Assembly: GCA_025450495.1 (NCBI GenBank)
Contig: JANWHI010000028.1
Span: 1-19,591, forward strand
Length of the DNA stretch: 19,591 bases
Source: Candidatus Dormiibacter sp.
Lineage (GTDB): Bacteria; Chloroflexota; Dormibacteria; UBA8260
Reading direction: 5' to 3'
Within the stretch, counting starts at the first letter, position 1; each line of letters starts with the position of its first letter. This document shows, piece after piece, positions 1 to 6,222 of this stretch. A program made the position numbers and the translations under genes. A model generated the notes under the pieces. That model saw nothing but the letters and a program-made list of their open reading frames with translations. It did no database searches and was not told the DNA's origin.

Positions 1-122
1 AACGCCGCCTCAGTCGCGACCCCACGTGAGGGCGGTGCTTGGGGGTTTACCCCAGCACAGATGGCGATCCCGTCCCTCCGTCACCTGCCTCGGTCGCGGC
101 GGCTCAGGCGAGCGTGCTCTCC
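1..122. other. Left-edge non-coding stretch
   Basis: No convincing gene lies between the window edge and the end of the first minus-strand gene. The only visible structure is an imperfect hairpin at 35-58: GTGCT, an unpaired T, GGGG, a short loop, then CCCC and AGCAC. It has no T-tract on either strand, so I do not call it a terminator. Confidence 0.4.
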
Positions 123-851
123 CTAGGGAATTGCAGCCGCTGTCAGGGGCGGCGGTAGGGGTGGAGCGCTGGCGCGAAGGCGGCGACGCAGATAGATTGC
201 TGCGACCACCCACGCTGGGATGAATACGACCGCGATACCGACGACCTCGCCGAACGGTTGCCCTCCCGAGCCGATCGTAAAGGTACCGTTCTGCCCCGAT
301 GAGGATGCCGCGGGGAGAACGAAGTAGGTGATCACCCCGTAGATTGCGGCGATCAGGCCGAAGAGGGCACCGAACCCGTAGAGAACGGTGAACGCCACGG
401 TCGACCCGCGCTCCACCCACACCGGACGGCCTCCCGGCAAACCCCGCACTGCCTGCGCCAGTGCCCGGTGCGCAAAGGCGACGATGACGCCGACCACGAC
501 CAGGGTGAGACCCAGCACCAGGTCCTGCGTCCGCTGCGGGGTCAAGTCGAACTGGGGGACTAGCGGGTTGCACTGGTCTGCGGACGCTCCGGCAGGGCAA
601 GGCCCCGATGACCCCGCAAAGCTCTGAAACCCATATGAGTAGCTCGTGTTCAAGAACCCAAAGGCTGCCTTGACCAAGAGCACGCCGCCGCACAGCGCGG
701 CAGTGGCGGTGACGATGACCATGAGATGCGCGTAGAAGGCGGTGGCGCTGGCCAGGCTGAACGGCTCCGCCGCGCGCTGCCGCAAACCCACGGCGATCCA
801 GATGATCAGGCCGACGACGGTCGCCGGGATCAGGACTGGCAAGACCAGCAC
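123..851 (-). CDS. Multi-pass membrane protein of unknown function
   Basis: This is an approximately 242-aa integral membrane protein with about five hydrophobic segments: one directly at the N-terminus, one around an Ala/Thr/Val-rich stretch at 40-60, and three in the C-terminal half. A loop after the second segment has two Cys residues (PCPAG and DQCNP) and may be extracytoplasmic. The tail is Pro-rich. The overall shape resembles DUF5671-type four/five-helix proteins, but that is a weak resemblance and I do not assign a function. I chose the GTG at 851 because GGAGGA lies 7 bp upstream. A longer version starting at a GTG at 884 has no visible ribosome binding site. It lies downstream of the CpaF-like gene on the same strand with a 79-bp gap. 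It is not a TadB/TadC (T2SSF) protein, which is what one would normally expect there. Confidence 0.75.
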   Translation of the reverse strand: MLVLPVLIPATVVGLIIWIAVGLRQRAAEPFSLASATAFYAHLMVIVTATAALCGGVLLVKAAFGFLNTSYSYGFQSFAGSSGPCPAGASADQCNPLVPQFDLTPQRTQDLVLGLTLVVVGVIVAFAHRALAQAVRGLPGGRPVWVERGSTVAFTVLYGFGALFGLIAAIYGVITYFVLPAASSSGQNGTFTIGSGGQPFGEVVGIAVVFIPAWVVAAIYLRRRLRASAPPLPPPLTAAAIP

Positions 852-858
852 GACAGCT

Positions 859-864
859 TCCTCC
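859..864 (-). promoter_or_regulatory. Ribosome binding site that decides the start of the 123-851 gene
   Basis: GGAGGA on the minus strand sits 7 bp before the GTG at 851. The alternative GTG at 884 lacks any purine-rich leader. Confidence 0.6.
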
Positions 865-906
865 TCGCGGCGCAACGCCGCCACGGTGGCCGCAGTCTAC
901 GTGGAT

Positions 907-920
907 GCGGGCGCGCCCGC
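907..920. repeat. Perfect 14-bp GC palindrome between two minus-strand genes
   Basis: GCGGGCGCGCCCGC reads the same on both strands and lies just after the stop of the CpaF-like gene. It could form a stem in the transcript or be a protein-binding site. There is no T-tract, so a classical terminator is unlikely. Confidence 0.4.
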
Positions 921-930
921 CCGCCGTTGG

Positions 931-2097
931 TCAGGCCGAGCGCTGCTGCTGCATGAGCAACTGCTGCTGCAGCAGTTGACGGCGATCGGGGAACAGCTGG
1001 GCCAGGCGCGGCGGTAGCGGCACACCCATGTCGAACAGCTTGTCGATGATCTTCGGGCGGATCCCGGTGGGATTGAACTCGCCGATGATCTTGCCGGTCG
1101 CCGGATCGGCGCCCTTGGATTCGAACTTGAAGATCTCCTGCATGGTGACGGTGTCGCCCTCCATGCCGATGACCTCACTGATCGATGTGACCTTGCGCGA
1201 GCCGTCCTTGAGGCGGCTCAGCTGGACGACCAGGCTGATCGCGCTGGCGATCTGCTGGCGGATTGCCTTCAGCGGCAGGTCCATGCCCGCCATCAACACC
1301 AGTGTTTCGAGACGAGACAGCGACTCGCGGGTGCTGTTGGCGTGGATGGTGGTCAACGAGCCGTCGTGGCCGGTGTTCATCGCCTGGAGCATGTCCAGCG
1401 CCTCGCCGCCGCGACACTCGCCGACGACGATGCGATCGGGCCGCATGCGCAAGGAGTTGGCCACCAGGTCGCGGATGGTGATGCGACCGTCGCCGTTGAC
1501 GTCGGATGGACGCGATTCCATGCGGCAGACGTGCTCCTGGTGGAGCTGCAACTCGGCCGCGTCCTCGATGGTGACAATGCGCTCGTCGATGGGGATGAAG
1601 CTCGAGCAGACGTTGAGAAGGGTCGTCTTACCGGTGCCGGTTCCGCCGCTGACCAGGATGTTGGCGCGGGCGAGGACGCACGCCTGGACGAAGGCAGCGC
1701 TCTCCACGGTCAGGGTGCCGAAGCCGATCAGGTCATTGACCTGGTAGGGATCCTTGCTGAACTTCCGGATGGTGAGGATGGGACCGTCCAGCGCCACCGG
1801 GGCGATGGCTGCGTTGACACGCGAGCCGTCCAGGAGGCGAGCGTCGCACAGTGGTGAGCGCTGGTCGATGCGCCGGCCCACCGACGAGACGATGGTGTCG
1901 ATGACACGGAGGAGATGCTCCTCGCTGTCGAAGCGGATGTCGGTCAGCAGGATCTTGCCCTTGCGCTCGACGTAGACCATCTCAGGTCCGTTGACCATGA
2001 TCTCGGTGAGGCTGTCGTCGTCGATGAGGGGACGCAGCGGCCCGAGCGCCTCGAGGTAGCGGGGGTCGATGCCCTTGGCGGCGGTTGCGGTGCTCAC
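931..2097 (-). CDS. cpaF: CpaF/TadA-type secretion or pilus assembly ATPase
   Basis: This 388-aa protein belongs to the type II/IV secretion ATPase superfamily, CpaF/TadA branch. These are hexameric cytoplasmic motors that power Tad/Flp pili or related secretion. The N-terminal domain covers about residues 15-115 (VNGPEMVYVERKGK, then LTIRKF). The motor core has Walker A GGTGTGKT at 151-158, an Asp-box VTIEDAAEL at 175-183, Walker B with RPDRIVVGECRGGE at 219-232, and a His-box TTIHANS at 249-255. The start is GTG with AGAGGAG 10 bp upstream. Two features are odd. Residues 199-210 (DVNGDGRITIRD) replace the usual Gly-rich linker and match an EF-hand loop pattern. The C-terminus is Gln-rich. 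No TadB/TadC, pilin or prepilin peptidase gene is in the window, so the motor looks orphaned here. Confidence 0.93.
   Translation of the reverse strand: MSTATAAKGIDPRYLEALGPLRPLIDDDSLTEIMVNGPEMVYVERKGKILLTDIRFDSEEHLLRVIDTIVSSVGRRIDQRSPLCDARLLDGSRVNAAIAPVALDGPILTIRKFSKDPYQVNDLIGFGTLTVESAAFVQACVLARANILVSGGTGTGKTTLLNVCSSFIPIDERIVTIEDAAELQLHQEHVCRMESRPSDVNGDGRITIRDLVANSLRMRPDRIVVGECRGGEALDMLQAMNTGHDGSLTTIHANSTRESLSRLETLVLMAGMDLPLKAIRQQIASAISLVVQLSRLKDGSRKVTSISEVIGMEGDTVTMQEIFKFESKGADPATGKIIGEFNPTGIRPKIIDKLFDMGVPLPPRLAQLFPDRRQLLQQQLLMQQQRSA
958..978. repeat. CTG/CAG-rich inverted repeat in the cpaF 3' end
   Basis: Two 9-bp arms (CAACTGCTG and its complement) flank a 3-nt centre. A neighbouring run of CTG units lies at 942-951. 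On the coding strand this encodes the Gln/Leu-rich C-terminal tail of the CpaF-like ATPase, so it is coding low-complexity sequence that can fold into a hairpin. Confidence 0.55.
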
Positions 2098-2285
2098 GCT
2101 GTTGCGACTCCTCTGGATGCCGTGGGACGGGACGACGAGTTGCGTCCTCGGGGATTCTCTCCCGTGGCACGCTCATCGCCACACATGGAAACCGCTTCGC
2201 GACACGATCTTTTCCGGTCGCCACCGGGACCCGCGCCCCTCCGAGCGTACGATGACCTCGCCAGTCCACCCAGGAGTAGCCCTTG
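2098..2285. promoter_or_regulatory. Divergent intergenic region between cpaF and the disordered-protein gene
   Basis: This 188-bp stretch separates two divergent genes. On the minus side, AGAGGAG at 2108-2114 is the ribosome binding site of cpaF. On the plus side, AGGAG at 2272-2276 is 9 bp before the ATG at 2286. A possible plus-strand -10 (TACGAT, 2248-2253) has no good -35. I see no clear minus-strand promoter. Confidence 0.5.
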
Positions 2286-2915
2286 ATGCCGACCGACACG
2301 TCCGCCGGCAGCCCGTCGGAGGGCGGAACCTCGCAGCGTGACGACAGCGAGAACCTGGTGTTCGCTGCTCACGACCTCGGTCGTGATCGGCCCACGCCGG
2401 CGCCTCGTGAGGCCGACGACGCGGCCTTCGAACAGGCGCCGCGTCCCGGTGACGCCGCGCCCGCGCCGCCGATCCGCCAACCCGACCAGGTTCCGGCCCC
2501 GCCGCGAGGCCATGACGGTTTCGTCATCCGCGAGCTGGTCGACGCCGTCACCGCCCCGGTCGATGCCCTGGTGATCGGCGACACCCCACCGCCTGCAGCG
2601 CCGAGCCCGATCGTGCCCCGGGCGGGCTTTCGGATCACCTCGTCGCCCGAGCTGCCGAGCGCGGGCCGTGATGAGGGCCCGCTGCCCTGGACCGTTCGCC
2701 ACCCCGTGCCCGCACAGACGGCCGGGACGCCGGAGCAGGTGGGATCGATCACCTCGCGCAAGGGCTGGGCATCTCGCGCCAGCGGACAGGTCGAACGCTC
2801 GGCCCAGGACACGGCTCGCCGACTGCGCGAGGATGCGGTGCACGTCAGCTGGAAGGCCGCGTGGATCGCGGTGACCACTGCTGACAACCGCCTCTTCAGG
2901 CGGCGGGAAGCGTAG
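2286..2915 (+). CDS. Disordered Pro/Ala-rich hypothetical protein
   Basis: This protein of about 209 aa matches no family I recognise. Residues 1-150 are low-complexity, rich in Pro, Ala, Asp and Arg, and probably disordered, with a short ordered patch around FVIRELVDAVTAPVDALVI. The last 50 residues look helical and basic (around WKAAWIAVTTADNRLFRRR), which may be a docking or membrane-proximal segment. ATG at 2286 follows AGGAG by 9 bp. A TTG one codon earlier is also possible. The gene is convergent with the next one, with only 6 bp between the stops, which supports it being real. The sequence is compositionally biased, so confidence is moderate. Confidence 0.6.
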   Translation: MPTDTSAGSPSEGGTSQRDDSENLVFAAHDLGRDRPTPAPREADDAAFEQAPRPGDAAPAPPIRQPDQVPAPPRGHDGFVIRELVDAVTAPVDALVIGDTPPPAAPSPIVPRAGFRITSSPELPSAGRDEGPLPWTVRHPVPAQTAGTPEQVGSITSRKGWASRASGQVERSAQDTARRLREDAVHVSWKAAWIAVTTADNRLFRRREA

Positions 2916-2921
2916 GTCCGC

Positions 2922-3221
2922 TCAGCGTTTGGTGCCGGCTCCGCCGGCGCTGCGGCGCTGCATGGTGGCGTAGACGGCGTCGAGGGTGGGCCGCTCGCCG
3001 CTGCGCAGGATCTCGACGACCACGTCAGGGTCGATGCCGCCCGGCGCAGCCATCGCGGCGGCGCGGGCGGCGTCCTCGGCGGCTGCCTGGGCGACGTGGA
3101 GGCGGTCCTTGAGCCGTTCGATGCGCGCCAGCATCGCCAGGCACAGCAGGGCGAGGACGACCGCCAGTGCCCCGAGCGGGATTGCCGGCTGGCTGCGGAG
3201 GGTGTCGAAGAAGTGTTGCAC
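2922..3221 (-). CDS. Small single-pass membrane protein with coiled-coil segment
   Basis: This 99-aa protein starts at GTG 3221, four bases after the stop of the upstream gene, which suggests translational coupling in a two-gene operon. An in-frame upstream ATG at 3356 would lie wholly inside the upstream gene, so I rejected it. It has a short N-terminal amphipathic piece, a transmembrane helix around residues 16-35 (PLGALAVVLALLCLAMLA), a charged, Ala-rich helix likely to be coiled-coil (about 36-62), and a C-terminal part with PDVVVEILRSGERPTLDAVYATM. That tail looks like a small helical domain. The function is unknown. Its context suggests a membrane anchor or partner for the PatA-N-like protein. 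Confidence 0.75.
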   Translation of the reverse strand: MQHFFDTLRSQPAIPLGALAVVLALLCLAMLARIERLKDRLHVAQAAAEDAARAAAMAAPGGIDPDVVVEILRSGERPTLDAVYATMQRRSAGGAGTKR

Positions 3222-3225
3222 CCGA

Positions 3226-4662
3226 TCAGACCCCGCAGAGAACTTCGGCGGCGCGGAAGTGCATCTCGCGCGCCATGGCGCGGACGACCGCGTTCTCGTG
3301 CCCGGGGATGTCCAGTGAGGAGATCGCCTGGATGGCGGCGACGAAGTCGTCGACACCCGGCCGTGCGTTGCGGATCGCGGTGGCCACGGGGGCGACGTCG
3401 TCCTTGCCGAGCCACGCGTCGGCGATGCCGATCAACTCGGCGCGCAGCCCGTCGATGTCGATGTCGACGCGGGTGGGGACGAACTCTGTGGTCGCACCCT
3501 CGGCGTCAGGTGTCCGGCCGGCATCGGGGAGCCTGAAGACAGCGGGCTGGCGAGCGGCGGCGACGCGGTGCGCGGCGCCCAGGCGCGGGAAGGCGATCCC
3601 TCCGACATTCGGGCCGGCGTCGGCGTCGCTGTCCACACCGAGGAGGGTGACCTGCGCGCCGGCGGCGCGGAGCAAGCGGCCCAGCGCGGCCTTGGTGGTG
3701 ACCGGGGCCGGCCGGCCAGCGGTGTACACGGCGACCAGCTCGCCGTTGGTGAACAGGGCGACACCGGGGTCGGCGGATGCCGTGACCACGAGGGCGCAAG
3801 TGTGGCCGGCGGCGTGCGCGCCGGCGACGAAGCCGTCGACGTTGACCGTCCGGCCGGGCACTGCGGCGCACAGTCGTGGCGCGTGCCAGAGCGTGGACAG
3901 GGCCGTGACCAGGCGCGGGTCGTCGATGCTGTACGCGGCCACATTGCCATCCCTGGCGCCGAAGATCGCGCGCGCGGCGTGGGCCTTGACCAGCCGGTCT
4001 GTCCGGTCCACCCAGATGGCGTCGGCGATGGCCCCGCCCGCGACCAGAACGGCGCCGCGGTGGTGGGGGGCGGTGAGGACGATCAGGCAGTCGGGCAGCT
4101 GCGGCACCGCCCTGTCGATGCCCTGGATGCTGCTCGCCGCATCCGAGAACAGTGCCTTGCCGAGCGGCAGGGGCGTGAGCTCGGGAAGATCGAACGCCGC
4201 CGCGGCCGCGGCGGCCACGGCAATGGACGCAGCCGGTTGTGCGGGCTGCACCGGTGCCACCGCAGGCTTCGCGTCAGCCGCGCGAACTGCGGCCTTCGAC
4301 TTCCGCTTGGTGGCGGTCTTCGCCTTGGCCGGGCCTCGGCCAGCGGTCGTGGCGGGGTCGCGACGGAACAGGAACATCAACTCCTCGGTGGTGCACCGAA
4401 GGGTATCGCCTGCGGACTTGGTGCGGCGCCAAGGCGCCACCCGGAAGTCGTCGGGGAGCTCCTCGGCGATGGCGCTGAGCGCGTCGCTACCGACCAGCTT
4501 GCGGCCATCGGCGCGTTCGAGCTCGGCGTGGTTGGCCTGGCCGAAGGTGAAGAAGAGGCTGGCGCGCGTGCCGTTCCACTCGACGTCCAGAGCACCGGTG
4601 CGCTCCCGGTCGCCGGCGGCCGAGAGCTCGCGGAGCATGGTGATCCGGGACGGAGTTGGCAT
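3226..4662 (-). CDS. Multi-module PatA-N/DUF4388-like regulatory protein
   Basis: This 478-aa soluble protein has an N-terminal module at about 22-78 (strand, FFTFGQANHAEL, G.DAL..IAEELPDDFRV) that looks like the DUF4388/PatA-N fold. Two further segments follow the same pattern at about 191-245 (GAVLVAGGAIADAIWV, AHAARAIFGARDGNVAAY) and 288-343 (GVALFTNGELVAVYT, KAALGRLLRAAGAQVTLL). I read these as three diverged copies of one module. Modules 1 and 2 are joined by a basic Ala/Lys/Pro-rich linker (101-158). The C-terminus (405-478) is helical. In cyanobacteria and myxobacteria, PatA-N domains occur in response-regulator-type proteins that control type IV pili, gliding or development. A role in motor or surface control here is inference. 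The ATG is 7 nt after a TAGAAT hexamer, suggesting leaderless translation. Confidence 0.78.
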   Translation of the reverse strand: MPTPSRITMLRELSAAGDRERTGALDVEWNGTRASLFFTFGQANHAELERADGRKLVGSDALSAIAEELPDDFRVAPWRRTKSAGDTLRCTTEELMFLFRRDPATTAGRGPAKAKTATKRKSKAAVRAADAKPAVAPVQPAQPAASIAVAAAAAAAFDLPELTPLPLGKALFSDAASSIQGIDRAVPQLPDCLIVLTAPHHRGAVLVAGGAIADAIWVDRTDRLVKAHAARAIFGARDGNVAAYSIDDPRLVTALSTLWHAPRLCAAVPGRTVNVDGFVAGAHAAGHTCALVVTASADPGVALFTNGELVAVYTAGRPAPVTTKAALGRLLRAAGAQVTLLGVDSDADAGPNVGGIAFPRLGAAHRVAAARQPAVFRLPDAGRTPDAEGATTEFVPTRVDIDIDGLRAELIGIADAWLGKDDVAPVATAIRNARPGVDDFVAAIQAISSLDIPGHENAVVRAMAREMHFRAAEVLCGV

Positions 4663-4669
4663 GTCATCG

Positions 4670-4675
4670 ATTCTA
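4670..4675 (-). promoter_or_regulatory. Probable -10 element for a leaderless transcript of the 3226-4662 gene
   Basis: TAGAAT on the minus strand is 7 nt before the ATG at 4662. A possible -35 (ATGACG, 4692-4697) is 16 bp upstream. No ribosome binding site fits between the hexamer and the ATG, so transcription would begin at or next to the start codon. Confidence 0.55.
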
Positions 4676-4695
4676 GGTACGGTCGCGCCGCCGTC

Positions 4696-4730
4696 ATCAC
4701 GCCAGCGTCACCAGAAAGTGGCGCGGTAAC
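4696..4730. promoter_or_regulatory. GTNAC-type units upstream of the 3226-4662 gene
   Basis: On the plus strand, ATCAC (4696-4700) and GTCAC (4707-4711) are spaced 11 bp apart, and GTAAC follows at 4726-4730. They lie just upstream of the minus-strand promoter and resemble the units found in front of other regulatory genes in this window. Confidence 0.35.
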
Positions 4731-4776
4731 GACGGTTTGTCGCGCGCAACCGCTGCCGACGCCGGATCGCTAACCC

Positions 4777-4803
4777 CTGACTTCCCCGTTACTCGCACGT
4801 GAC
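4777..4803 (+). promoter_or_regulatory. Three units with 11-bp spacing upstream of the 4850-5257 gene
   Basis: CTGAC (4777), GTTAC (4788) and GTGAC (4799) begin exactly 11 bp apart. The last ends 34 bp before the GATAAT -10 hexamer, just upstream of where a -35 would be. This is a typical position for an activator of the OmpR/PhoB family, whose sites are often direct repeats at one helical turn. Confidence 0.45.
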
Positions 4804-4837
4804 GGCACGTCCGACGGTTGATCCAGTCGGAGCGTTC

Positions 4838-4843
4838 GATAAT
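4838..4843 (+). promoter_or_regulatory. -10 element for a leaderless transcript of the 4850-5257 gene
   Basis: GATAAT is followed by 6 nt and then the ATG at 4850. There is no ribosome binding site. This spacing puts the transcription start on or next to the A of the ATG. The -35 region is poor. Confidence 0.6.
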
Positions 4844-4849
4844 CTGTGT

Positions 4850-5257
4850 ATGAACGCACCAGACGCAGCGACCACTCCGTCCGACCCCAACTTGCTGGCG
4901 GAGCCGCGCACCCGCCTGGTGCGCGATCGCAGTCTCCTCGAGCGCTTCGGCCTGCGGGCGGGCGAGATGTACCGGGTGGCCTACGTGGCCGGCGGGGCCG
5001 AAGCCCGGCGGGTGAGCCGCAGTCTCGTCGTCTTCGACGGGGTCTGCCAGCGGCGCCGCTGGGATGGCGAGGTGGCGTCGTGCCTCGACTTCGTGCTCCC
5101 CCAGGGCCGGGCGCTCTCGTTGCTCGGCAGCCAGCTCATCGACGTGCGTCCGGCCGGGCTCAACGAGCGCGGCCAGTGGGTGCTGCTGGCGCAGGCAGCC
5201 GGTGGACGACGCCGTCGCGCGTCGCGGCGCAACGTCTCGCGCTTCACCGCCGCCTGA
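4850..5257 (+). CDS. Hypothetical 135-aa protein
   Basis: I do not recognise this protein. I start it at the ATG at 4850 because of the -10 hexamer 6 nt upstream. An earlier in-frame start at 4799 would lie upstream of the promoter. Residues 1-20 are Pro/Asp-rich and probably disordered. Residues 20-112 alternate charged and hydrophobic stretches (RRVSRSLVVFDGV, GQWVLLAQAA), suggesting a small beta-rich domain. The C-terminus is strongly basic (GGRRRRASRRNVSRF), which could bind nucleic acid or acidic lipid. It has no PilZ RxxxR/DxSxxG signature. It is convergent with the response regulator, with 4 bp between the stops. Confidence 0.72.
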   Translation: MNAPDAATTPSDPNLLAEPRTRLVRDRSLLERFGLRAGEMYRVAYVAGGAEARRVSRSLVVFDGVCQRRRWDGEVASCLDFVLPQGRALSLLGSQLIDVRPAGLNERGQWVLLAQAAGGRRRRASRRNVSRFTAA

Positions 5258-5261
5258 CGGG

Positions 5262-6083
5262 CTACTGGCCGACCGCTTCGCCGACGGGCGAGTCCGTGTC
5301 ATCGTGGGCGCGTGACAGGCGATCGGTGAGGCCACGGCGCTCGAACCGGTAGCCGATGCCGGGCACCGCGTGGATGTACGTGGGTCGAGGACCCTCCGGC
5401 TCGATCTTGCGCCGCAGCCGGTAGACGTGGGCGTCGACGCTGCGCAGGTCGAGGTCGGCTCCCTGGCCCCACACCTTCTGGATCATCTCGGTGCGCGAGA
5501 TCACTCGTCCCGGCGATGCGGAGAGCAGGGCCAGGAGGTCGAACTCTGTCGGGGTGAGCGTCACGGCCTGGCCATCGCGGAGCACCTCGTGGCGGCCGAC
5601 GTCGACGATCAGGCCCGGGAACTTGAGGCGGCCGGGACGCACCTGCGCCTGGCTGGTGCGCTGGCGGCGCAGCTTGGCGTTGATGCGCGCGGCGAGCTCG
5701 CGGATCTCGAACGGCTTGATCACGTAGTCATCGGCGCCGATCTCGAGCCCGACGACGATGTCGACGGGATCCGAGCTGGCCGACACCATGACGATCGGGA
5801 TCTCGATCCCGGCGGCCCGGATGCGCCGGCAGACGTCGAAGCCGGTCAGCCCGGGAAGGTTGAGGTCGAGGACGATGAGGTCGACGTCGTTCTGCTCGGC
5901 GAGGCGGAGGCCATCGGTGCCGTCGTCGGCGAACTGGATGCCGAAGCCGTGCTGGTTGCCGAGCACCGCGAGGATGTCGTGCATCGAGGGGTCGTCGTCG
6001 ATCACCAGCACGGTGGCCTCGTGTCCCGACGGCCGTCCCGGCGACGACATCGGTCCGAGCACGGGCTCGGTGTAGCTCTTCAT
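5262..6083 (-). CDS. OmpR/PhoB-family response regulator
   Basis: This 273-aa two-component DNA-binding regulator has an N-terminal receiver (about 24-140) with the acidic pair at 29-31, phospho-acceptor Asp73 in VLDLNLPG, a switch Ser at 101 and Lys123 in VIKPF. The C-terminal winged helix (about 152-250) has TPTEFDLLALL, the recognition helix around RSVDAHVYRLRRKIEP and the closing GIGYRF. Members of this family bind DNA as dimers on direct repeats spaced 10-11 bp. The ATG at 6083 follows GAGGTG by 10 bp. The much longer open frame to 6476 is read-through of the neighbouring kinase in another frame. It lies 139 bp downstream of a membrane histidine kinase, its likely partner. Its upstream region carries three GTNAC-like units, consistent with autoregulation (inference). 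Confidence 0.93.
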   Translation of the reverse strand: MKSYTEPVLGPMSSPGRPSGHEATVLVIDDDPSMHDILAVLGNQHGFGIQFADDGTDGLRLAEQNDVDLIVLDLNLPGLTGFDVCRRIRAAGIEIPIVMVSASSDPVDIVVGLEIGADDYVIKPFEIRELAARINAKLRRQRTSQAQVRPGRLKFPGLIVDVGRHEVLRDGQAVTLTPTEFDLLALLSASPGRVISRTEMIQKVWGQGADLDLRSVDAHVYRLRRKIEPEGPRPTYIHAVPGIGYRFERRGLTDRLSRAHDDTDSPVGEAVGQ

Positions 6084-6121
6084 GGACACGCGGCACCTCG
6101 AACGGGGGGATGAGTGCGGGC

Positions 6122-6127
6122 AACGTA
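6122..6127 (-). promoter_or_regulatory. Possible -10 element of the response-regulator gene
   Basis: TACGTT on the minus strand fits the TANNNT pattern and would give a leader of about 30 nt containing the GAGGTG ribosome binding site. There is no recognisable -35, so the promoter would need an activator. Confidence 0.4.
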
Positions 6128-6155
6128 GCACGCGTTTGCGCTTATTCCGATCCCG

Positions 6156-6181
6156 GTTACCCGAGTGTTGCGGACAGTCAC
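6156..6181 (-). promoter_or_regulatory. Three-unit GTNAC repeat upstream of the response-regulator gene
   Basis: On the plus strand the units are GTTAC (6156), GTTGC (6167) and GTCAC (6177), spaced 11 and 10 bp. On the gene strand they read GTGAC, GCAAC, GTAAC. The block ends 28 bp before the possible -10 TACGTT. It closely resembles the block in front of the HD-GYP gene in order, spacing and flanking bases. Confidence 0.5.
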
Positions 6182-6222
6182 GGCACTGGCACTTCCGTTT
6201 CTTCTCCCGCGGTCGGCCCGGA

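Noticed and set aside
35..58. Hairpin near the left edge as a terminator
   Set aside because: The stem is interrupted by a bulge and no T-tract follows on either strand.
942..978. CTG/CAG run as a microsatellite or regulatory repeat
   Set aside because: It is only a few units long and is explained by the Gln/Leu-rich C-terminal coding sequence of the CpaF-like gene.
2369..3415. A long minus-strand open frame across the disordered-protein gene and its neighbours
   Set aside because: It spans two better-supported genes in other frames and shows only Arg/Ser/Ala-rich low-complexity sequence.
4199..4219. GCC/GCG-rich run within the PatA-N-like gene as a tandem repeat element
   Set aside because: It encodes a poly-Ala linker between modules and shows no regular repeat beyond codon bias.
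3167..4729. A 520-codon plus-strand open frame opposite the PatA-N-like gene
   Set aside because: Its translation is Ser/Arg/Ala-rich without domain pattern, as expected of the reverse frame of a GC-rich gene. The minus-strand frame has recognisable modules, a promoter and tight operon spacing.
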